Part shown: positions 15,423 to 22,540 of the stretch, one piece after another
Numbering within the stretch: position 1 is the first letter of the stretch
Layout: each line of letters opens with the position of its first letter
Program-made: the position numbers and the translations under genes
Notes under the pieces: generated by a model
Told to the model about the DNA's origin: nothing
What the model saw: only the letters and a program-made list of their open reading frames with translations
Databases searched by the model: none
From: CBDESN01 sp965242495
GTDB lineage: Bacteria > Pseudomonadota > Alphaproteobacteria > MPNO01
Reading direction: 5' to 3'
Assembly: GCA_965242495.1 (NCBI GenBank)
Contig: OZ251446.1
Coordinates: 1,860,001 to 1,924,000, forward strand
Length of the DNA: 64,000 bases

Positions 15423-15714
15423 TCGGGCCGCCCGGGCAAGCGGACCGCCGCGGTTCCGCCATGTCGTATTGAATGAAGGACACGCGATGAGCAGTCACGT
15501 CATCGGCGTCGACGGCGGCGGCGCGGAGGGCGGGGAGCCGCGCGCCATCGAAGAACGGCGGAAAGCCGCCTGACGCCGCGGCGTCGAACGGTATGGAGGA
15601 GCGTCGCGAGCTCGTATGGAGAATGCCAAGACCCCACGGACGAGACACTGATCCTATGGGAACGGCGGTCGACATCGGGACACCCGGACACGGGCGTTCG
15701 AGAGCGCCGTAGCC

Positions 15715-15894
15715 ATGCCGCGGAAAGTCGCGGCGTTGACGAAAGACCGGGAGCGGGCCGGATTCGTTCTTCGCGGCGGCAAGAGCAGCCACCGGAACTA
15801 TCGACACTCCAAGGGGATGCGCGCAACTATCTCCGGGAACCTGGGCGACGACGCCAAGCCCTATCCCGCATTTCTCATACCGGTGGAGGATTGA
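15715..15894 (+). CDS. hicA: HicA-like toxin, orphan
   Basis: A 59-residue protein resembling HicA mRNA interferases: ERAGFVLRGGKSSHRNYRH contains the catalytic His region (GK-S-SH), followed by ATISGNLGDDAKPY. In relatives the sequence after DDAKPY continues as a helix; here it changes to PAFLIPVED and stops, so the C-terminus looks altered. No hicB antitoxin was found on either side: 15423-15714 holds only a 28-codon frame at 15487, and the downstream side is a palindromic repeat. The toxin may be inactive, or controlled by an antitoxin elsewhere. Confidence 0.65.
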   Translation: MPRKVAALTKDRERAGFVLRGGKSSHRNYRHSKGMRATISGNLGDDAKPYPAFLIPVED

Positions 15895-15927
15895 TGATTG
15901 CGCGGCGTCGCGGAACCGCGGTCCACC

Positions 15928-15969
15928 CCCCCTCCCGACCTCCCCTGCCAGGGGGAGGTCGGGAGGGGG
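15928..15969. repeat. 18-bp-stem palindrome (CCCTCCCGACCTCCCC type)
   Basis: A near-perfect inverted repeat, arms 15928-15945 and 15952-15969, with a 6-base loop. Similar C-rich hairpins are dispersed in many alphaproteobacterial genomes. It lies directly after hicA where a hicB gene would be expected. The remaining sequence to 16220 shows no convincing gene. Confidence 0.75.
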
Positions 15970-16220
15970 TCGCGTCAGGGGGGAGGAGCGTCGACGGCTC
16001 CCCCGGCGCACTCGTCCCTGGAGTGATCGGCCCGGAAGTGGCCATAGCCGAGGTCGACCAAGCCATGGACCGTCTGTCGGGAGACGGAGCCTGCTCCAAA
16101 TTCGAGGCGCCCATCACGGGTTGCTGAGCCGGCCCTCGACGTCTGCGATGCGGATACGCCGGCCGTTTCCGACCGTCCGCACGCCGCCGCGGCCGGAGCG
16201 CGTCGCGTCGGCGATGGCGT

Positions 16221-16817
16221 TCATCGGCGCATCCGTTCCGCCACGGCGGCGCGCCCGGGAGCGCCCGGGAGAACCGTGCCGTCGTTCCGCCGCGCCGCCG
16301 CGAGCTGGTCGCGGGTCAGGCCGGTGCAGCCGCTCAGGTCGACGTCGTGCAGCAGCGCGCGCTCCATCCTGGCGCCGCGGAAATCGGCGCCCCGCGCGTT
16401 GGCCGCGGTCAGATCGGCCCGCGTCAGGTCGGCGCCCTGGAGCTCGGCGTTCTCGAGATTCGCGCCGCGAAGGTCGGCGCCGGCGAGGTTGGCGTTGTGC
16501 AGGAAGCTCCCGGCCAGATCGGCGCGTCCGAGATCGGCGTCGGGCAGCGCCGCCCGCCGCAGGTCCGCGGCGCGGAGACTCGCCCCGGCGAGGCGGGCCC
16601 CGTGCAGCGAGTGGCCGTGCAGGTTGAACCCGTCGAGGTCGGCCGCGCCGAGATCGGCGCGACTCCCGCCGCGACCCTCCGACAGGACCCAGGCGAGATG
16701 CGCGGCGAAAATCTCCCGGAAGGCCGCGCCCGACGGCTTGCGTCTTTCGTCGGCCACGGCGCCGGGCCCCCGCGCCGGATCCGGCGTCAGCGCTCCAGCA
16801 GGCCGAGTACGTTCCAT
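16221..16817 (-). CDS. Pentapeptide-repeat protein
   Basis: A protein of about 198 residues with roughly 20 consecutive A(D/N)LXX-type repeats (for example ADLGAADLDGFNLHGHSLHG and GADLTRADLTAANARGADF), forming the right-handed quadrilateral beta helix. A short N-terminal helical part (REIFAAHLAWVLSEGRGG) precedes it. No signal peptide is visible. ATG 16817 overlaps the end of the flavin enzyme by 31 bases; GTG 16757 is an equally plausible start just after that gene's stop. Some pentapeptide proteins mimic DNA and protect gyrase, but most have no known role. Here it may simply be carried in the oxidative operon. Confidence 0.8.
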   Translation of the reverse strand: MERTRPAGALTPDPARGPGAVADERRKPSGAAFREIFAAHLAWVLSEGRGGSRADLGAADLDGFNLHGHSLHGARLAGASLRAADLRRAALPDADLGRADLAGSFLHNANLAGADLRGANLENAELQGADLTRADLTAANARGADFRGARMERALLHDVDLSGCTGLTRDQLAAARRNDGTVLPGAPGRAAVAERMRR

Positions 16818-18010
16818 TCGGCGTTCTCGCCGGCGGCGCCCATCAGCACCTTGCCGCAGGCCTGGACGATCTCGTCGGCCAGCAGGACGTGCTGGGTCCC
16901 CGAGTGGATGTCGCGATAGCAGCGCTGCAACAGGCTCGGGCGCAGCGAGACGCCGCGAGACGCGCGATGCGCCATCGTCGCGACCTCGGAGATCACGTCG
17001 TGGACGTGGCGCATCGCCAGCCGGATCAGCGCGATCTGCCGGTTGTCGCCGCGCTCGCCGCGGGCGAAGCTCTCGCACAGATCGTCCCATGCGGCGTAGA
17101 CGAAGGCCCGCGCCGCCCGGTACCTGGCTTCCGCCCCGGCGAAGGACTGCTGGAAGCTGGCGCTGTCCTGGAGCCTGCCGAACGCATCCGCGCGCTCGCG
17201 CCCGTGCCCCGCCAGCTCGTCGAGCGCGCGGCGCCCGACGCCCAGCGCCCAGCTGGTATGGCCCCAGGTGGTCAGCCCGATCAGCCCGGAACCGTACTGG
17301 ACGCCGCCCCGCATCTGGGTCGGGTCGTCGAACCGGAAGCAACGCCGGTCAGGGACGAACAGCTCCTCCGTCGTCAGCGTGTAGTCGTAGCTGCCGGTGC
17401 CCCGGAGGCCGAGCGAATCCCAGTTGCCGGCGAGCTCGATCGACTCGCGCGGATGGTGGGCGACGACGATCTGCGGCAGCCCGTCGTCGTTGCGCATCAT
17501 CTCGTCGCCGTCCATCAGGAAGCAGCCCGAATGGCCCCACTCGGCGTGATAGATCGTGCTGCCGTAGCCCCAGCGGCCGCGGATGACGTAGCCGCCGTCC
17601 ACCCGGCGCGCATAGCCGCGCGGGACCCCCTGCCCGGCGATGGTCACGTCGGCGCCGTTCGGATAGACGTCGCGCGCGCCCTCGTCGGGGAGGAAGCTTC
17701 CGGCCGATCCCGTCTGCACGCCCGCGACCATCATGCACCAGCCGGTGGAGGCGTCCGCCCAGGACACGCGCTCCACCAGCCGCATCGCCTCGACGAAGGG
17801 CAGTTCGACGCCGCCGAGCGCCTTGGGCGTCATCATCATGTAGAGACCGCGGCGGCGGAACTCGTCCACCACCCGGTCGGTCAGATGATACAAGCGCTCG
17901 GCTTCGTCGGCGTCCTCCTGCGCCAGCGGCAGGACCTCCTCCACCGCGCGCTCGAGGTCCGCGAACGACGGCGTCGCGACGCGCGGGGTCTCCGCTTCGG
18001 CCCGTGTCAT
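16787..18010 (-). CDS. Acyl-CoA-dehydrogenase-fold flavin enzyme (monooxygenase-like)
   Basis: A 407-residue protein of the acyl-CoA dehydrogenase fold. Visible blocks are the N-terminal helical LYMMMTPKALGGVELPFVEA, the middle beta domain VIRGRWGYGSTIYHAEW, and LGLRGTGSYDYTL. The LRGTGSYD region and overall pattern are closer to HsaA/HpaH-like two-component flavin monooxygenases (group D) than to true acyl-CoA dehydrogenases; the usual catalytic Glu was not located. A GGGAGGACGAC site precedes ATG 18010. It lies downstream of a RidA protein and an FAD monooxygenase on the same strand and probably acts on the same aromatic or heterocyclic substrate. Confidence 0.75.
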   Translation of the reverse strand: MTRAEAETPRVATPSFADLERAVEEVLPLAQEDADEAERLYHLTDRVVDEFRRRGLYMMMTPKALGGVELPFVEAMRLVERVSWADASTGWCMMVAGVQTGSAGSFLPDEGARDVYPNGADVTIAGQGVPRGYARRVDGGYVIRGRWGYGSTIYHAEWGHSGCFLMDGDEMMRNDDGLPQIVVAHHPRESIELAGNWDSLGLRGTGSYDYTLTTEELFVPDRRCFRFDDPTQMRGGVQYGSGLIGLTTWGHTSWALGVGRRALDELAGHGRERADAFGRLQDSASFQQSFAGAEARYRAARAFVYAAWDDLCESFARGERGDNRQIALIRLAMRHVHDVISEVATMAHRASRGVSLRPSLLQRCYRDIHSGTQHVLLADEIVQACGKVLMGAAGENAEWNVLGLLER

Positions 18011-18072
18011 GTCGTCCTCCCGCCTGGCCCGCCGAGGGTAGCGCAACCGCCCGCCGGGCTGAAGCGCGCCGG

Positions 18073-19326
18073 TCAACCGGTATGCGACGGGAAGCCCGCA
18101 GCGTCCACGTCGCGCAGCAGATGGGGCGCGCCGTAGTCGCGGATGATGCGCCGTTCGTCCCGCCGCCGCTCGTCGCCGCGGCGCCGGCGAGGCGGCTCGG
18201 CGCGCCCTTCGAGACCGGCGCCGAGATAGCGGGAATGGGCGACCAGACGACGGCCGAACGCATGCTGCTCGCGATCGTAGCGGGCCAGGGCCGCATCCAC
18301 GTCGCCGCCGGCCGCGGCCAGCGAGTCGGCGAGGCAGGCGGCGTCGAGCGCCGCCTTGGAGACCCCGCCGGCGACGTGGGGGCGGGCGACGAACGCGGCG
18401 TCGCCCAACAGCGCCACCCGCCCGAAGGTCATGCGCGGCGACTCCAGATCGGTGACCGCCTGCAGCATCGGTTGCGGCGCCGCGGTCACGATCCCGGCGA
18501 CCGGCGGCGGCAGCGCCTCCCGGGCGCGGGCGCGCAGCGCGGCGATCAGCTCGGGGCGGATCGAGGGCGGCGGGATCGAGACGCCGTGACGCTCGCCCGC
18601 CGCGTCGGTGAACAGGTCGGCGAGCTTGCGCTCGGCGACCGGCCGGTACCAGATGGCGTAGAAGCGGCGGCGGCCGGGCCGCGCGTCCTCGTCCGCGCCC
18701 GGCGCCGGCATGGCGAGCAGCATCTCGCCCTCGGGGAAACAGAAGACCAGATTGCCGCCGATGGCGGCGGCGGTCGCGCCGCCGACGCGGCGCTCCTCGG
18801 CGATGCCGCGCCAGGCGACGTAGCCGGCGTAGCGCGGCTCGACCTCGGGCGCGAACTGCTTGCGGACGGTCGAGAACACGCCGTCGGCGGCGACCAGCAG
18901 GTCGCCCGCGGCGCGCGACCCGTCGGCGAAGATCGCGCGCACCGAGCCCGGCCCCTGCTCGACCCGCCGCAACGTCATGCCCTGGCGGTAGGACTCCGCC
19001 GGCATTCCGTCGCGAAGCGGCCGGTAGACCCGCGCCCAGACGCTGCCCACCGTCGCCCGGTCGTGGCGGAAGAGTATCCGCCCGTCGGCGGCCATCCAGA
19101 CATAGGCCGCGTGGGCGGCCCCGGCCGACGGGTCGAACCGCGCGCCCGCGCGCCGCATCACGTCGAGCAGCTCGGCCGATATCCCGAGCCCGGCCCCGCG
19201 TCCGGCCAGATCGCCGACCGTGCGCTCGAACACCGTCGCCCGCCAGCCGATCGAGCGCAGCAGCCGGGCCGCGAGCAGCCCGCCGACCGACCCGCCGACG
19301 ACCAAAGCGTGCGGCGCGTCCGTCAC
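18073..19326 (-). CDS. FAD-dependent monooxygenase (PHBH/UbiH type)
   Basis: A 417-residue single-component flavoprotein hydroxylase. The N-terminal dinucleotide fold is HALVVGGSVGGLLAARLL (GxGxxG variant, followed by the FERT end of strand 2). The second FAD motif is VALLGDAAFVARPHVAGG, where the GD...P pattern is diagnostic. DLLVAADGVFSTVRKQ is the DG motif that contacts NADPH/FAD. It should insert one oxygen atom into an aromatic ring using NAD(P)H. The start ATGA overlaps the stop of the RidA gene, so the two are translationally coupled. Substrate unknown. Confidence 0.88.
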   Translation of the reverse strand: MTDAPHALVVGGSVGGLLAARLLRSIGWRATVFERTVGDLAGRGAGLGISAELLDVMRRAGARFDPSAGAAHAAYVWMAADGRILFRHDRATVGSVWARVYRPLRDGMPAESYRQGMTLRRVEQGPGSVRAIFADGSRAAGDLLVAADGVFSTVRKQFAPEVEPRYAGYVAWRGIAEERRVGGATAAAIGGNLVFCFPEGEMLLAMPAPGADEDARPGRRRFYAIWYRPVAERKLADLFTDAAGERHGVSIPPPSIRPELIAALRARAREALPPPVAGIVTAAPQPMLQAVTDLESPRMTFGRVALLGDAAFVARPHVAGGVSKAALDAACLADSLAAAGGDVDAALARYDREQHAFGRRLVAHSRYLGAGLEGRAEPPRRRRGDERRRDERRIIRDYGAPHLLRDVDAAGFPSHTG

Positions 19327-19724
19327 GGGTCGCCGCGCCTCGCCAGCAGGTCGATCTCGACGCGAGCGCCGAGGGCGAGGTCGGCGACGCCGACGCAGGT
19401 GCGGGCCGGCAGCCGTCCGGGCGCGAAATACCCTTCGTAGACCGCGTTCATCGCCGCATAGTCCTCCCGGAAGCGGGTCAGGTAGATGCGCGCCTGCACG
19501 ACGTGCCCGAACCCGAGGCCGAGGGAGGCGAGCACGGCCTCGAGATTGGCCATGACGTTCCGGGTCTGCGCCTCGATGCCGTCGGGCAGGGCCGCGGCCT
19601 CGTCGTCCGGGTCGTTGGGCATCTGGCCGGTGACGAACACCCAGCCGTCCGCCTCGACCGCATGGCTGAAGGGCGCGACCGGGGCGGGCGCGCCGGCCGC
19701 CATGTGGAAGATCGCCGCCGTCAT
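19323..19724 (-). CDS. RidA family enamine/imine deaminase
   Basis: A 133-residue RidA/YjgF-family protein. FSHAVEADGWVFVTGQMP is the N-terminal signature and LPARTCVGVADLALGARVEID the C-terminal one; the Arg of PART binds the carboxylate in deaminating members. In catabolic operons such proteins act as 2-aminomuconate or related enamine deaminases. First gene of a four-gene minus-strand unit running to 16221, so a nitrogen-containing ring substrate is a reasonable inference. Confidence 0.88.
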   Translation of the reverse strand: MTAAIFHMAAGAPAPVAPFSHAVEADGWVFVTGQMPNDPDDEAAALPDGIEAQTRNVMANLEAVLASLGLGFGHVVQARIYLTRFREDYAAMNAVYEGYFAPGRLPARTCVGVADLALGARVEIDLLARRGDP

Positions 19725-19776
19725 CGGAGTCGCCTCGCCGTCGTTCGTGAGAAGACCCGATTCGTCGGCCGGACGG

Positions 19777-19807
19777 GGCTTGAGGTCAAGCCGCGGGGTC
19801 TTATGCT
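19777..19807 (+). promoter_or_regulatory. Dyad operator and promoter of the Rieske-SMP30 operon
   Basis: A perfect 16-base dyad, GGCTTGAggTCAAGCC (19777-19792), overlaps a -35-like TTGAGG (19780-19785). TATGCT follows at 19802-19807 after a 16-base spacer. It sits between the divergent RidA and Rieske genes, so one regulator could control both arms. No regulator gene is adjacent. Confidence 0.45.
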
Positions 19808-19914
19808 GGCTTGGACGCCTGCGGAGCGGACGCCTTGAACGCGGCGGCGCGATGGCGCGAGAGACGGGCCGCGCCGCAAGCGCGGCGGCCGGTCCGGGCG
19901 ACGGAGGGCGGCGG

Positions 19915-21270
19915 ATGACCCCGGCGAACCTGCGGCGGATGAAGTTCGGCGGCTATCACCGCCGTCGCAGCCGCGAAGAGGACGCGGAGCTCACCCATGT
20001 CGGCCGGGGGACGCCCGGCGGGGAGTATCTGCGGCGTTTCTGGCACCCGGTGGCGCTCGTCTCGGAACTTGGCGACCGCCCGTTGGCGCTGCGCATCCTG
20101 GACGAAGAGCTGGTCCTGTTCCGCGACCGCGGCGGCCGGGTCGGCCTGCTGCATCTGCGTTGCAGCCACCGCAACACCTCGCTCGAATACGGCCGCATCG
20201 AGCCGGCGGGGCTCCGCTGCTGCTATCACGGCTGGCTCTACGACGTCGACGGGACGATCCTGGAGACGCCGGGCGAGCCGCCCCGCAGCCGCATCAAGGA
20301 CCGGCTCCGTCACGGCGCCTATCCGACCCGCGAACATGCCGGCCTCGTCTTCGCCTATATGGGGCCACCCGAGGAGACGCCCGCCTTTCCGATCTACGAC
20401 AGCTGGCGCTACCCGGAGGGCAACCGCCTGCTGCCGTACAAGATCCACAACCCGTGCAACTGGCTGCAGTCGCACGAGAACGGCGCCGACCCCATCCACA
20501 CCTGCTTTCTGCATGCGCGCGGCAACGAGCTGCAGTTCAGCGAGCAGTACCGGGCGCTGCCGGCGATCTCCTTCTTCGAGACGCCGATCGGGCTGCTGTC
20601 GGTGGGCGCGCGGCGCTGGGGCGACTATCTGTGGGTCCGGGCGTCCGACGTGATCCTGCCCAACGCGGCGCAGTTCGGGCTGGCCGAGATCGCGTCCGAG
20701 GAGAAGTTCGCGCTGTGCGCCTGGCTCACCCGCTGGATCGTCCCCATCGACGACGGCAACGCCTACGCCATCGGCCTCCGCCACTTCAACCCGGTGATCG
20801 ACCCGCACGGGACCGGCGATCCCGACGGGATCGGCCTGGGCAAGGTCGATTTCCCCGGCCAGACGGCGGCGCCGAGCCATGAGGAAGGTCAGCGCAACCC
20901 GGGCGATTTCGAGGCCCAGGTCGCCCAGGGGCCGATCACCGTCCACGCCAACGAAACCCGCGGCGTCACCGACGAGGGCGTCGTCATGGCGCGCCGGCAG
21001 ATCCGCGAGGGCATCCGCGCCGTCGCCAGGGGAGAGACGCCGTCGCGGCCGGCGCGCGGCGACGGCGGCCCGATCCCGACCTACAATCTCGAACTGGTGT
21101 CGCGGGCGCCCCGCGGGTCCGGCGACGACGCCGGGCTGGTCGAACGCTTCGGCCGGCGCGTCGCCGAAATCGTCATCGACAGCGCCCGGCTGCCGTCGGG
21201 CGCGCGGCAGGAGGCGGCGAAGGCCCGGATCGATGCGCTGATCGCGGGCGAGCTCGCCGAAGCCCCGTGA
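19915..21270 (+). CDS. Rieske non-heme iron ring-hydroxylating oxygenase, alpha subunit
   Basis: A 451-residue oxygenase. The Rieske [2Fe-2S] ligands are Cys83-X-His85 and Cys102-X2-His105, within LRCSHRNTSLEYG and RCCYHGW. The mononuclear iron site is within NWLQSHENGADPIHTCFLH (about residues 180-197), with the H-X4-H spacing of the family plus a bridging Asp. Overall it resembles the phthalate/phenoxybenzoate oxygenase group. A separate reductase is required but none is encoded nearby. ATG 19915 follows GGAGGGCGGCGG and is preferred, though the frame is open upstream. It should open attack on an aromatic or N-methylated substrate. Confidence 0.88.
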   Translation: MTPANLRRMKFGGYHRRRSREEDAELTHVGRGTPGGEYLRRFWHPVALVSELGDRPLALRILDEELVLFRDRGGRVGLLHLRCSHRNTSLEYGRIEPAGLRCCYHGWLYDVDGTILETPGEPPRSRIKDRLRHGAYPTREHAGLVFAYMGPPEETPAFPIYDSWRYPEGNRLLPYKIHNPCNWLQSHENGADPIHTCFLHARGNELQFSEQYRALPAISFFETPIGLLSVGARRWGDYLWVRASDVILPNAAQFGLAEIASEEKFALCAWLTRWIVPIDDGNAYAIGLRHFNPVIDPHGTGDPDGIGLGKVDFPGQTAAPSHEEGQRNPGDFEAQVAQGPITVHANETRGVTDEGVVMARRQIREGIRAVARGETPSRPARGDGGPIPTYNLELVSRAPRGSGDDAGLVERFGRRVAEIVIDSARLPSGARQEAAKARIDALIAGELAEAP

Positions 21271-22139
21271 CCGAGCCGCGCTGCGTCGTCGAACAGCCCT
21301 TCCTCGTCGGCGAATCGCCGCGCTGGCGCGAGGACGAACAGGCGCTCTACTGGGTCGACATCTATGCGCCGTCGATCGAGCGGCTGACGCCCGCGACCGG
21401 CGCCCGCCGCAGCTGGCCGATGCCGGAGCGCATCGGCTGCATCTCGTTCTGCGCCGACGGCCGCATCATCGCCGGCATGCAGTCCGGGATCGCCTTCGTC
21501 GATCTGGCGACCGGCGCGGTCGAGCGGGCGTTCGACCTGGCGCCCGACGATCCCGGCGTCCGCTTCAACGACGGGCGGGCCGATCGGCAGGGGCGGTTCT
21601 GGGTCGGCGGCATGGCCGAGAGCATGGACCGGCCCGCCAACCGGCTCTATCGCTACGACCCGGACGGAAGCTGCCGGGCGATGGTGGACGGGCTGACCTG
21701 TCCCAACGGCCTCGCCTTCAGCCCCGACGGAGCGACGCTCTACCATTCGGACAGCCGCCAGGACGTCATCTGGACGTGGGAGCTCGACGCAGCCAGCGGC
21801 GACATCGCCAACCGCCGGGTGTTCGCGCGCAACGACGCTTCGGAGGGCCGCCCCGACGGCGCCGCGGTCGACGCCGAAGGCCATTACTGGATCTGCTGCG
21901 TCGGCGCCTGGCGGGTCGCCCGCTACGCGCCCGACGGGCGGGTCGATCGGGTGATCGGCGTCCCGGCGCAGCGGCCGACCGCCTGCGCCTTCGGCGGCCC
22001 CGACCTCGGCACGCTCTACGTCACCACCGCCCGGTTTCCGCTCACCGACGAGGCGCTGCGGAAACAGCCGCTCGCGGGTTCGCTGTTCGCCTTCGATGCG
22101 GGGGTGCGCGGCCTGCCGGAGCCCCGCTTCGGGGGCTGA
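21267..22139 (+). CDS. SMP-30/gluconolactonase-like lactonase
   Basis: A 290-residue six-bladed beta-propeller lactonase. The metal-binding sites are FLVGESPRWRE (Glu), RFNDGRADRQGRFWVGGM (Asn/Asp) and GLAFSPDG with LYHSDSRQD (Asp), the normal SMP-30 pattern. It starts with GTG in a GTGA overlap with the Rieske gene stop, so the two are translationally coupled. Hydrolysis of a lactone formed in the same pathway is inferred. Six tryptophans in short spacing mark the blade edges. Confidence 0.87.
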   Translation: MTEPRCVVEQPFLVGESPRWREDEQALYWVDIYAPSIERLTPATGARRSWPMPERIGCISFCADGRIIAGMQSGIAFVDLATGAVERAFDLAPDDPGVRFNDGRADRQGRFWVGGMAESMDRPANRLYRYDPDGSCRAMVDGLTCPNGLAFSPDGATLYHSDSRQDVIWTWELDAASGDIANRRVFARNDASEGRPDGAAVDAEGHYWICCVGAWRVARYAPDGRVDRVIGVPAQRPTACAFGGPDLGTLYVTTARFPLTDEALRKQPLAGSLFAFDAGVRGLPEPRFGG

Positions 22140-22161
22140 AGCGTCGTGCGCGCCGCGGGCG

Positions 22162-22482
22162 TCAGATCGTCGACTGGATCCACTCGACCAGCTGGCCCTT
22201 GGGCAGAGCGCCCACCTTGGTCGCCGCGACCTCGCCGTCCTTGAACAACATCAGCGTCGGTATCCCGCGCACGCCGTATTTCGACGGCGTCATCGGGTTG
22301 TCGTCGATATTGAGCTTGGCGACCGTGATCCGCCCGTTCATCTCGCTGGCGATCTCTTCGAGATGGGGGCCGATCTGTTTACAGGGGCCGCACCATTCCG
22401 CCCAGAAATCGACCAGGACGGGGCGGTCGGCGGCGAGGACGTCGGCGTCGAACGAGTCGTCCGAAATCGGTTTTGTCGACAT
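22162..22482 (-). CDS. trxA: Thioredoxin
   Basis: A 106-residue classical thioredoxin, the cytoplasmic protein-disulfide reductant. The active site is FWAEWCGPCKQ (WCGPC), and the cis-proline loop is VRGIPTLMLFKDG, all at canonical positions. Length is normal and there is no signal peptide. It follows addA on the same strand, a common alphaproteobacterial order, but has its own promoter candidate within the addA 3' end. Confidence 0.97.
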   Translation of the reverse strand: MSTKPISDDSFDADVLAADRPVLVDFWAEWCGPCKQIGPHLEEIASEMNGRITVAKLNIDDNPMTPSKYGVRGIPTLMLFKDGEVAATKVGALPKGQLVEWIQSTI

Positions 22483-22510
22483 GCGGGGTTCCCTTGACTG
22501 GTGGCGTGCG

Positions 22511-22540
22511 ACTCTAGGGGCGGGCGCGGGGAACGGTCAA
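22511..22540 (-). promoter_or_regulatory. Candidate sigma-70 promoter of trxA
   Basis: On the minus strand TTGACC is followed after 18 bases by TAGAGT, ending about 30 bases before the trxA ATG. It overlaps the last codon of addA by four bases. No operator was seen. Confidence 0.4.

Noticed and set aside
15487..15573. 28-codon frame before hicA as a hicB antitoxin
   Set aside because: No HicB features (YxxxxxxDE, LPGC) are present and the sequence is Gly/Arg low complexity.
19486..19914. N-terminal extension of the Rieske oxygenase upstream of 19915
   Set aside because: It is antisense to the RidA gene and then crosses the promoter dyad; the Rieske family starts near 19915.
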